Shown here: positions 46,093 to 53,648 of the stretch, in pieces | How the letters are laid out: the number at the start of each line of letters is the position of its first letter | How positions within the stretch are numbered: the stretch's first letter is position 1 | Assembly: GCF_017468685.1 (NCBI RefSeq) | Contig: NZ_JAFUHT010000071.1 | Span: 1-53,648, forward strand | Source of the DNA: Methanobrevibacter sp. | Lineage (GTDB): Archaea > Methanobacteriota > Methanobacteria > Methanobacteriales > Methanobacteriaceae | DNA length: 53,648 nt | Reading direction: 5' to 3' | The notes under the pieces: generated by a model | The model's database searches: none | What the model was told of the DNA's origin: nothing | Seen by the model: the letters and a program-made list of their open reading frames with translations, nothing else | Made by a program: the position numbers and the translations under genes

Positions 46093-46160
46093 AATTGATG
46101 TCAAAAATTCATTTTAAAAGTCATTTACTATTTAATTTTAAAATTAAAGTTTATATGTTC

Positions 46161-46217
46161 TAGATATCATACTTTAATCGTCGTTTAGACAAAAAATGAT
46201 GAATAGGTAGATATCAT
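46161..46217 (+). promoter_or_regulatory. Promoter/leader of the large adhesin gene with a direct repeat
   Basis: TATA-like AAAGTTTATATG lies at 46146-46157. The 10-mer TAGATATCAT occurs at 46161-46170, near the expected transcription start, and again at 46208-46217, spanning the translation start. Confidence 0.4.
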
Positions 46218-49176
46218 GAACATTAAAATAAACACCATATGTTTCATTATATTACTATTTTTACTTATTGGTGTCGTATCAGCGACCGATAACAATAATG
46301 AAACATTAGAAAAAACAATTGAACAACCAGATGATGACATTTGTCAGATAAGTGTTAATAATCACAATACTTTAAAGGCAAGTGATAAGAATAATGAAAA
46401 ATTAGAACTGCATATCAACAATACAGAAATACTTGAGAAAAGTCTCACAAATAATGCGAAAGTTGGAAAAAGTAAAAATGTCGCAGGTACTATTAAATCA
46501 GCCAAATCCAAAATCAGCATCAAAGCTTCTGATATGAAGATACACTATAAAGATGGAAGTAAGTTTACAGTCACAGTAAAGGATTCTTCAAAAAAAGCAG
46601 TTAAAAAAATTAAAGTTACTTTTGGAATTAATGGAAAAACCTATACAAAAACAACCGATTCAAAAGGTAAAGCTTCACTGACCCTAAATTTAAATAATGG
46701 AAAGTATAGCATAGTGACTAGCTTTTCTGGATCAAACAAATATTATGCCACATTTGTTAAAAATACGATTACAGTCAAAAGTACCATAAAAAGTGGAAAT
46801 TTAGTTAAATACTATAAAAATAAGGCTGCATACTACTCAACTTTTTATGATAAAAAAGGGAAGCTATTAAAAAATAGTGCAGTTAAATTCAAATTGAACG
46901 GTAAACAATACACCGTAAAAACAAATAAAAAAGGTGTTGCAAAGCTAGACATAGATTTAAAACCTGGAATGTACAGTATTAGTTCAATAAATTCAAAAAC
47001 TTCAGAAACAGCGTCAAATACCATATTGATTTATTCAATTCTTCAAACTAGTGATTTGACAATGAAAGAAGGAGATGGGAGTAAATTTACTGTTAAGGTA
47101 TTAAACAGCAATGGAAAAGCTTCACCCAATAAAATTGTCATTTTAAAAGTGAATGGTAAAACTTACACACCAAAAAGTGATTCAAACGGTATTGCAACAC
47201 AGATAATAGATTTACCTCAAGGAAAATACTCCATTACTACTGAATATGAAGGGCTTCAAAATACCAATAGACTTACTGTAAATGAAGGGGAAAAACATGG
47301 CTCCTTCAGTCATATCTCAATGATTCCGGATTATGTCAATGTTACAGTACCCTATGCATTTCACAATTCCGCTTATACAGTAAAAAAAGGAACTGACGGC
47401 ATAATAAAACTTCCTAAAAATGATGTTTTTGCAATACACATCAGTGAAACAAAACATTATTTGTTCTCAAAAACTCCGCTGCCAAATATTGATTCAAATG
47501 TTCTTGGCTATAAAACATATTTAGTACCTTTTGATGGAAGCGCTATCAAAAGTGATTATAATAAAGACAATCTGAAAGGAGACGGGATTTTAATTTCAAA
47601 AATATCAGATTACACCCAAATTGAATTCAGAAGTACAACACAATTGGATTCGGACATGTTTGGCTTGCTGATGAATAAATACCAGGACGATATTGAAATC
47701 TTCACATATATACAAAATGACATGATAAAAGCAAGAATAATGTTTTATACGAATTATTTTGATGAAACGGGCCTTAGAACAAATTTGGGAAAATTATATG
47801 ATAAGAACACTTATGAAATTAACTATAACAACTACGATCAATTAACAATGAACAATGCAGATAAAATCAAATTCACAAATACAGGAAAGACCGTTGAATA
47901 CAGTGCCTCCAAAAATCAGATTATGCCTTCCATATCAAAAGAGGACATCAACACCAAACTTATAGTCAATGGTGTTGAAGAGCTTGAAAAAAGAGAATAT
48001 ATAAGTTATGGAAATAGTGAACTATATCAACCTTTAAGAGGCTTTGAAGTACTTCAATCATTTGCAATAATCAATAAAAAAGTAAAACAGGAAACAGTTG
48101 ATAAATGGTTAAAAGTAAATTCCGGATATTTATCAAGAATTGGTATAATGAATGTTTATGGAATGTATTTGGCAAGTTTGGGTACAGCATGGATGGCTGA
48201 TGAGATTGCTAATGCTTATTCAAAAGAATATGATGTAACTTGGGACAGAGATAGAACTACCACTATATTGGGAGGAATCAATCTTGACAATACCTACATA
48301 CACATATTAAATGCGGACATGGGCATGAAAGTTAATGGAAAGGACAGCAACAAAATTAAATTGTTTAAATTAGTTAACTCTTTAGGACTGCCTGAACTAG
48401 AAAATATAGCATTATCCCCTGTAGAAGAATTATTCATTGAAAATAGTACCAATTCTTTGGAAAATATTTTCCAGAATTTTAACAGTTACAGCTTAATTTT
48501 TAATGAGGATTTAGCTTTAATACAAATGGAAAATTCAACAACAAATATTATCCTAAATCAAACAACAGGCGTTGTAAATGTTATAATGAAAGAGAATGGA
48601 TTTTACTATAAAGGTGCAACTGTAAAAACAACAAACGACTGCTGTTCATGTAATCAGATTGGAAATAATATCGTGAATAAATTGAGTGATACCGCTTTCA
48701 GACTTTTCATAACAAATCCTTTAACATATCCTTATTTTAAAAATGCAGGATATGAACTTGGATTATTGGCACATAAAACACTCCCATATATATTAAGTGC
48801 AGCAGGCGCTTCTGCACAAGGAGCCGGTGGTTTGGCTTATGGCCTTTTAGGATTTGCACTTAAAATGCAAGACATTGGAACCAGTTATAGATCCCAACAA
48901 GATAAAAGCGATTGGCATGGTCTGATGGACACCATAACTTTCACTCGTCCAGGATTATTCCAGCAAAAAAAGGTATACAATATTCCAAACGGTAAAGGAG
49001 GATATGATTATGTTGAAGTTCCTATCAAAAAAGATTTTTCACTTGATAGGGAAAATGCGCTATATATAAGTAAGGGCAATGTTAAAAAATTAACTAAAAA
49101 AGAAACCTACAAATATTTCGATGATGATTACTATTCATTATATTCAATGCCTCCGAAGTATTGGAAAAGTAAATAA
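46216..49176 (+). CDS. Adhesin-like surface protein with Ig-like repeats
   Basis: The 986-residue secreted protein has a signal peptide (KINTICFIILLFLLIGVVSA), an Asn/Lys/Glu-rich spacer, then about three tandem Ig-like beta domains between residues 95 and 357, each with a glycine-Lys-Tyr-Ser turn (NGKYSIVTSF, PGMYSISSI, QGKYSITTEY) and VxFxxNGKTYT strand. Residues 360-986 form a large unknown region with a CCSC motif, some hydrophobic helices near 850-880 and a Lys/Tyr-rich end. No C-terminal membrane anchor is clear. This is the adhesin-like protein type abundant in Methanobrevibacter. Probably co-transcribed with the next small membrane protein. Confidence 0.82.
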   Translation: MNIKINTICFIILLFLLIGVVSATDNNNETLEKTIEQPDDDICQISVNNHNTLKASDKNNEKLELHINNTEILEKSLTNNAKVGKSKNVAGTIKSAKSKISIKASDMKIHYKDGSKFTVTVKDSSKKAVKKIKVTFGINGKTYTKTTDSKGKASLTLNLNNGKYSIVTSFSGSNKYYATFVKNTITVKSTIKSGNLVKYYKNKAAYYSTFYDKKGKLLKNSAVKFKLNGKQYTVKTNKKGVAKLDIDLKPGMYSISSINSKTSETASNTILIYSILQTSDLTMKEGDGSKFTVKVLNSNGKASPNKIVILKVNGKTYTPKSDSNGIATQIIDLPQGKYSITTEYEGLQNTNRLTVNEGEKHGSFSHISMIPDYVNVTVPYAFHNSAYTVKKGTDGIIKLPKNDVFAIHISETKHYLFSKTPLPNIDSNVLGYKTYLVPFDGSAIKSDYNKDNLKGDGILISKISDYTQIEFRSTTQLDSDMFGLLMNKYQDDIEIFTYIQNDMIKARIMFYTNYFDETGLRTNLGKLYDKNTYEINYNNYDQLTMNNADKIKFTNTGKTVEYSASKNQIMPSISKEDINTKLIVNGVEELEKREYISYGNSELYQPLRGFEVLQSFAIINKKVKQETVDKWLKVNSGYLSRIGIMNVYGMYLASLGTAWMADEIANAYSKEYDVTWDRDRTTTILGGINLDNTYIHILNADMGMKVNGKDSNKIKLFKLVNSLGLPELENIALSPVEELFIENSTNSLENIFQNFNSYSLIFNEDLALIQMENSTTNIILNQTTGVVNVIMKENGFYYKGATVKTTNDCCSCNQIGNNIVNKLSDTAFRLFITNPLTYPYFKNAGYELGLLAHKTLPYILSAAGASAQGAGGLAYGLLGFALKMQDIGTSYRSQQDKSDWHGLMDTITFTRPGLFQQKKVYNIPNGKGGYDYVEVPIKKDFSLDRENALYISKGNVKKLTKKETYKYFDDDYYSLYSMPPKYWKSK

Positions 49177-49193
49177 AAGACAGGAGCAAGATT

Positions 49194-49535
49194 ATGGAAA
49201 AAAATGAAATAATATTTTTTGTTATAATTGTTTTAGCATATTTCTTATGTGCATTAACATTGGACATTCCGCTGTTCATTCACATATTATTCATAGTTTG
49301 CATATTGATTGTTTTAATAGGTGGAATCCTACTCAAATATCAGCAAAAATATGAAAATGAAAAGATATGCAAAATACTGAATGTATTGCTGATTGTATTT
49401 TCAATCTTTTATTTTGCAAGCATAATCTGTGAAGTCTTCTACGACAAAATATTAATCATAGATTCAACATTCACTTTGATATTGATTTTTATTTTATTTG
49501 GTTGTAGATGGTTTTTCGGTAAAAAAAATGATTAA
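49194..49535 (+). CDS. Small membrane protein with three to four TM helices, function unknown
   Basis: The 113-residue hydrophobic protein has segments IIFFVIIVLAYFLCALTL, IPLFIHILFIVCILIVLIGGIL, VLLIVFSIFYFASIICEVF and STFTLILIFILFG. It follows the adhesin gene by 17 bases with AGGAGCAAG before the ATG and may help its export or anchoring; that is inference from position. Confidence 0.7.
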   Translation: MEKNEIIFFVIIVLAYFLCALTLDIPLFIHILFIVCILIVLIGGILLKYQQKYENEKICKILNVLLIVFSIFYFASIICEVFYDKILIIDSTFTLILIFILFGCRWFFGKKND

Positions 49536-49559
49536 AAGTTAATTTTTTAACTTTTAATT
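49531..49559. terminator. Hairpin terminator between convergent genes
   Basis: Inverted repeat ATTAAAAGTTAA / TTAACTTTTAAT with a T-rich loop, followed by T, overlapping the stop of the small membrane protein gene and ending just before the arsA stop. Confidence 0.6.
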
Positions 49560-49561
49560 TT

Positions 49562-50575
<1,014 letters not shown>

Positions 50576-51050
50576 CTAAATTACCTCCTTAAAATAAAGT
50601 TACTTTTAGTTACTAAAATTTAATGTTTTATAGTATATAAATTTACTTATTGCCCCAATCACCAATTTTGAATATGAATAAGTTATTTTAAATGAATCCT
50701 GCACATTACTGTTAAAATTAGAAATACTTTCATTAAATCTCAAAATATGAGAATTTAGTTTGTATGATAAGTTATTTATTTAATATTTTGATTTTATGAG
50801 GAAAATTATTAATTTTTTCAAAAAGATGATGATAACCAGTTTAATCAGTGAAGTACTATCAAAAAATAATTGGTGAAACCTACAAACCCTCCACATAACC
50901 CTGCCGAACTTGAATTGATTTACAACACCCCATAAAAATTGTTTTAACTTTGTAAAAGCATAAACATTTAAATCATAACAGACAAAAGAGTAACTGTCAA
51001 TAGAAATTTAGATAAACACTACATTACAAATAATATTTTAGAGATGATTC
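50576..51050. other. 475-base intergenic region between arsA and the Panacea gene
   Basis: It carries the arsA promoter and leader at the left end and the Panacea gene promoter and binding site (GAGATGAT) at the right. The middle is AT-rich without an ORF that has a start signal. A short more GC-rich segment (about 50877-50935, with CCCTCCACATAACCCTGCCG) is unexplained. Confidence 0.5.
50601..50650 (-). promoter_or_regulatory. arsA promoter, copy A of a duplicated promoter block
   Basis: The minus strand carries AGTAAATTTATATACTATAA with a TATA box, about 60 bases before the arsA TTG. A stretch of 31 identical bases (50617-50647) recurs at 52421-52451, with near identity continuing on the leader side. 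Confidence 0.6.
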
Positions 51051-51554
51051 ATGATGGAATTCGATAAAGAAAAATTCAAAACAGTTCTTTCATATGTCAT
51101 CAACCGATGCGAAAATAAGGCCAATGTAGGAAAAACATTAATCTGCAAATTATTATATTTTTCAGATTTCAATTACTATGAAAAATATGAAACTGCAATA
51201 ACCAATGAAACCTACATCAAATATGAAAGAGGTCCGTATCCACACCATATTGATGAAGTAATTGATGAAATGCTTGATGAAGGATTACTTAAAATTGAAA
51301 AAAAACCATACTTTGGAACAACAATTCACAAACATTACCTGCAGGAAGTTCCAGACTTGTCCCTGCTAAACACTAAAGAGCTCGGCGTCATTAACGAAGT
51401 CATTGATAAAATAAGTGACATGTCTGCAAAAGAAGTCAGTGCATACTCTCATGGGGACATGCCATGGATGATTGCAGAAGACAATGAAGAGTTGGACTAC
51501 GAATATGTCTTCTACAGAGACCCGGAATACACCGTTAGAGAATATGACAACTGA
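51051..51554 (+). CDS. Panacea-domain (DUF4065/SocA-like) antitoxin
   Basis: Panacea proteins neutralise many unrelated toxins in two-gene systems. The 167-residue protein has VGKTLICKLLYFSDFNYYEK, the short ITNETYIKYERGPYP segment, HIDEVIDEMLDEGLL, then a helical part (SAKEVSAYSHGDMPWMIAEDN) matching the DUF4065 pattern. Two ATGs (51051 and 51054) follow GAGATGAT. Its last 11 bases overlap the next gene, whose product is RelE-like, so the pair reads as a toxin-antitoxin operon with the antitoxin first. Confidence 0.85.
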   Translation: MMEFDKEKFKTVLSYVINRCENKANVGKTLICKLLYFSDFNYYEKYETAITNETYIKYERGPYPHHIDEVIDEMLDEGLLKIEKKPYFGTTIHKHYLQEVPDLSLLNTKELGVINEVIDKISDMSAKEVSAYSHGDMPWMIAEDNEELDYEYVFYRDPEYTVREYDN

Positions 51555-51939
51555 ATACACCATTAAAACTTATCCTAAATTCGATAAGGAATTGAAGAAA
51601 CTTGCCAAAAAATGCTCCACGCTTGAAGAGGACTTTGAAAGGTTGAAAAAAGTATTGCTCCTAGATTTAGAAAGAGGAGACCACAGATTAACTCAAGACA
51701 GATACCTGCAAATCCCAGGATTGGGTTCTCAAGTCAAATTTCCAGTTTTCAAAATTAAAAAATTCCGTTGCAAATCAATTCCTGAAGGAAACAGATCCAA
51801 ATTCAGATTTATTTTCATATTAAGCAGAAAACACAAGATTATCTATTTCACAGAAGTTTACTACAAATCAAAACATGAAGTTGAAAACAGACAGAGAATA
51901 CAGCAGATTTGCTCAAACTATGAAATTTACTTCAGATGA
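51544..51939 (+). CDS. RelE/ParE-like toxin
   Basis: A compact basic protein of 131 residues: helix-rich N-terminus (YPKFDKELKKLAKKCSTLEED), then strands in QIPGLGSQVKFPVFKIKKFRCKSIP, SKFRFIFILSRKHKIIYFTEVYYKSK and a C-terminal helix. This is the RelE-fold layout (two helices, then antiparallel strands ending in a Tyr/Lys-rich edge). The start ATG 51544 overlaps the antitoxin stop by 11 bases; a longer frame inside the antitoxin is a shadow. The residues usual for mRNA cleavage are not obvious, so the target is open. Confidence 0.75.
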   Translation: MTTEYTIKTYPKFDKELKKLAKKCSTLEEDFERLKKVLLLDLERGDHRLTQDRYLQIPGLGSQVKFPVFKIKKFRCKSIPEGNRSKFRFIFILSRKHKIIYFTEVYYKSKHEVENRQRIQQICSNYEIYFR

Positions 51940-52051
51940 AGTATTGCTTTTCATCAATGTTTTATATCAGAGTTAATTAATTAGGATTGACAATTCAGAA
52001 TAAGGCAACTCTTTGATTTCTTATTTATCTTACAAACTTCTTATCTTTTTC

Positions 52052-52116
52052 TGTAGGCAGTTCCTACATTTTTTTCAAAAATGCATCTCCAACTTCTAAA
52101 GGAGGGGTTTTGGCGA
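52052..52116. repeat. Two hairpins, probable relic of an IS605-type element end
   Basis: TGTAGG-cagtt-CCTACA (52052-52068) is followed by T and then CATCTCCaacTTCTAAAGGAGGGG (52084-52107). The second resembles both the left-end hairpin at 40256-40293 (CATCTCC, GGAG) and the GGAGGGG of the right end at 38919-38925. No transposase gene is nearby. Confidence 0.45.
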
Positions 52117-52359
52117 TTAGTTTTGCAATAAAAGTCCCACTTCAAAAATAGTTATCATTAATGAAATCAATGATTCTGCGGGTGTTTACATTAACAATAA
52201 TTTCCGTTAAGAAATTAGTCATGAAAATCTCCATGATTTTTAAAAACATAAGAAACATGAAAATTTTTTATAATCTTTATGTTTTATGAAAATCAGAGCT
52301 TGTCTTGAAAACAAAAAAGCAAATTTTATTACCGGTGATGAACATACAGTATTTTTGTA

Positions 52360-52402
52360 ATTTGTCCTCAAAAAAGTGGTAAGTAATCGAAAATCCGATT
52401 AT
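52360..52402. repeat. Intergenic repeat, copy 1
   Basis: ATTTGTCCTC then AAAAAAGTGGTAAGTAA, followed by AATCG-aaaatc-CGATT, a short inverted repeat. On the minus strand it forms a small stem followed by a T run and sits 20-60 bases downstream of promoter copy B. Copy 2 is at 52619-52660. Confidence 0.5.
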
Positions 52403-52403
52403 C

Positions 52404-52454
52404 TACTTTTATTTACTAAAAATTTAATGTTTTATAGTATATAAATTTACTCAT
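52404..52454 (-). promoter_or_regulatory. Orphan copy B of the arsA promoter block
   Basis: Bases 52421-52451 are identical to 50617-50647, and 52404-52420 are nearly identical to 50601-50616. The TATA box is intact and points leftward, but no gene follows for over 450 bases on that strand. A hairpin and T run 20-60 bases downstream would end any transcript early. Confidence 0.55.
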
Positions 52455-52618
52455 CACCACATTATTGCAAACACTAAATTTAAAGAAAACCCCTCCATTT
52501 TCAAAGAATCATAAACTGGGTCATTAATTTTATTAAAAATACTTTTTAAAGCCCTAAAATTTAATTATATTCATTAATCAAGCTTTAATGATATGCGATA
52601 ATTTTATTGATTCGGAAG

Positions 52619-52660
52619 ATTTGTTTTAAAAAAGTGGTAAGTAAATGATTTTCCAATTAG
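52619..52660. repeat. Intergenic repeat, copy 2
   Basis: ATTTGTTTT then AAAAAAGTGGTAAGTAA and a degenerate inverted segment AATGATTTTCCAATTAG. It shares 17 contiguous bases with copy 1, about 258 bases away, in the same orientation. Confidence 0.45.
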
Positions 52661-52672
52661 TAATTTCAGGTA

Positions 52673-52694
52673 ACCTTATGAATTTTCATAAGGT
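52673..52694. terminator. Perfect 10-base-pair hairpin followed by T
   Basis: ACCTTATGAA-TT-TTCATAAGGT followed by AATTTTT. It is terminator-like on the plus strand, with no coding gene directly upstream on that strand. Confidence 0.45.
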
Positions 52695-52966
52695 AATTTT
52701 TGGCAAGATTATGATAATTTCAAATATCTATATTTTGAGTAAAAAAACATTATGAAAATCCAATCATATGATTTTTTTAATTTTACACACAGACATCTAC
52801 ATCAACACCCCTGAAAACATGTAACCTGAAAATGACAAACAAAATAATAAAACAAAGTGTTGATAAAAATAACAGTTTATAATAAAAGTAAGTATTTGAT
52901 TAATCGTATAATCAATTATTCGATGCTTTTGAAAAATATAAAAAAAGAGATCAACTGCAATGGCAG

Positions 52967-53648
52967 TTAATCTGTAATGTCTTCACTTTCCTTTCTCCTG
53001 TATCCGACAACAAGCAATATCTCACAAACAACTGCAAGTGCGATGAACTTCAAAATATCATCAGGACCGTTTTCCACAATATTCTTGGTAATCTCATAAG
53101 CCTTGCTTACATCCTGTGATGCACCGCTGCTTCCGGCAGCACCGGCAGATGAACCAGCACTGGAAGACCTGCCACTGACAGTCACACCATCAACACTTGG
53201 AGCATCACTAGAAGTTGAATTTGATGTTGCCACAAGATTATTATAAGAATTATCGGCACTACCTTCGTTGTTGAATGAATTCACGGTTTTAACATTATTG
53301 CCCTGATTTGTTTTGCGTGACAGGCTCTCACCATTGTCACCGCTCAGGTCCGGAAAACCGTTATATCCATTGTCACCATCAGCCGCATCCGGACTATTGA
53401 ATCCGCCAGGACTATTGCCCCCGGTGTTTATTGAGCCACCGCCATTGTTTCCCGGAATCAAAGGATTACCACCAGGAAATCCCGGCCTTTGAGGTGCAAT
53501 GCCGCTTCCGTTGATTACATTGGTTCTGCCGTTTACGTTTTCAGGCGGAACATATACAAACGGATCACCGCCGTCAACCTCATCACTTTGATGCTCCAGA
53601 CCATACTCGAATATTGTGATTACACGGTTTCCTGAAAAGTCATTGTTA
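52967..53648 (-). CDS. C-terminal part of a surface/adhesin-like protein (cut by the window edge)
   Basis: The frame stays open to the right end of the window, so the 5' part is missing; 227 codons are visible. The sequence reads NNDFSGNRVITIFEYG, then VYVPPENVNGRTN, a Gly/Asn/Ser/Pro-rich region (GNNGGGSINTGG), a Ser/Ala/Gly linker and a C-terminal hydrophobic anchor (ILKFIALAVVCEILLVVGY) followed by RRKESEDITD. This is the end of a cell-surface protein held in the membrane by its C-terminus. A TTG inside it is not the true start. It is richer in G and C than the neighbouring intergenic DNA. Confidence 0.8.
   Translation of the reverse strand, partial: NNDFSGNRVITIFEYGLEHQSDEVDGGDPFVYVPPENVNGRTNVINGSGIAPQRPGFPGGNPLIPGNNGGGSINTGGNSPGGFNSPDAADGDNGYNGFPDLSGDNGESLSRKTNQGNNVKTVNSFNNEGSADNSYNNLVATSNSTSSDAPSVDGVTVSGRSSSAGSSAGAAGSSGASQDVSKAYEITKNIVENGPDDILKFIALAVVCEILLVVGYRRKESEDITD

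Larger units (their letters stand above)
51940..52966. other. 1.03 kb gene-poor region with repeats and transposon relics
   Basis: No ORF here has both length and start signals. It contains two hairpins at 52052-52116 (one resembling an IS605-type end), a second copy of the arsA promoter block (52404-52454), a repeated AAAAAAGTGGTAAGTAA motif (52370-52386 and 52628-52644) and a strong hairpin at 52673-52694. It looks like an accumulation zone of decayed sequence. Confidence 0.6.

Noticed and set aside
52300-52350. A minus-strand micro-ORF downstream of the orphan promoter
   Set aside because: It has no ribosome binding site, and the T-rich hairpin before it would likely end transcription.

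Overview
The window is about 53.6 kb of AT-rich DNA from a hydrogenotrophic methanogenic archaeon of the order Methanobacteriales, most likely a Methanobrevibacter. The evidence is an F420-reducing hydrogenase operon (frhADGB), the coenzyme F430 enzyme CfbD, archaeal replication and translation genes (PCNA, Gins51, aIF2-alpha, Nop10, L44e, S27e), a complete trpEGDCFBA operon, archaeal TATA boxes, GGTGAT-type ribosome binding sites, and Ser/Thr/Asn-rich adhesin-like surface proteins. The genus is an inference from gene content and composition; no search was run.

Layout, left to right. 1-4.3 kb: frhADGB on the minus strand, divergent from a Ser-rich secreted or anchored protein. 4.4-4.6 kb: two tandem tRNA-Arg genes (TCT and CCT anticodons). 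4.6-10.5 kb: a minus-strand information-processing cluster (PCNA, Gins51, L44e, S27e, aIF2-alpha, Nop10, PAC2 proteasome chaperone, an unknown protein, endonuclease Q). 10.5-17 kb: the trp operon, with TGTACA operator-like sites at its promoter. 17-20 kb: a small HTH/CPBP protease/membrane protein cluster and purB. 20-27 kb: a copper P-type ATPase, then an operon starting with tRNA-Cys and truD. 27-33.6 kb: a pilin-like protein, a Clp-fold serine protease, a 43-residue ORF, the cfbD-hisH-AIR-synthase-like operon, and a decayed SLATT-like gene. 33.6-38.9 kb: MATE exporter, DUF2115 protein, ArsB/NhaD-type permease, TIGR04076 and SAP proteins, and the GTPase YchF.

38.9-40.3 kb: an IS605-superfamily tnpB-only element with both hairpin ends and a frameshifted tnpB, sitting between two divergent promoters. 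40.3-43.3 kb: a phosphoesterase pair, one member fused to a holin-like membrane domain. 43.3-45 kb: a macrodomain plus class M sirtuin pair that looks like a reversible ADP-ribosylation module; the macrodomain gene appears to start at an ATT codon. 45-46 kb: HxlR regulator and cbiE. 46.2-49.5 kb: a large adhesin-like protein and a small membrane protein. 49.6-50.6 kb: a Get3/ArsA ATPase. 51-52 kb: a Panacea-domain antitoxin with an overlapping RelE-like toxin. 52-53 kb: a gene-free, repeat-bearing stretch with a stray copy of the arsA promoter and an IS-end relic, then the C-terminal part of another adhesin cut by the window edge.

The left two thirds is mostly conserved core genome in tight operons. 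The part to the right of about 31.7 kb is more accessory: broken genes, the transposon, the ADP-ribosylation pair, the toxin-antitoxin pair and adhesins. Many start codons were reset by following the ribosome binding site rather than taking the longest frame.
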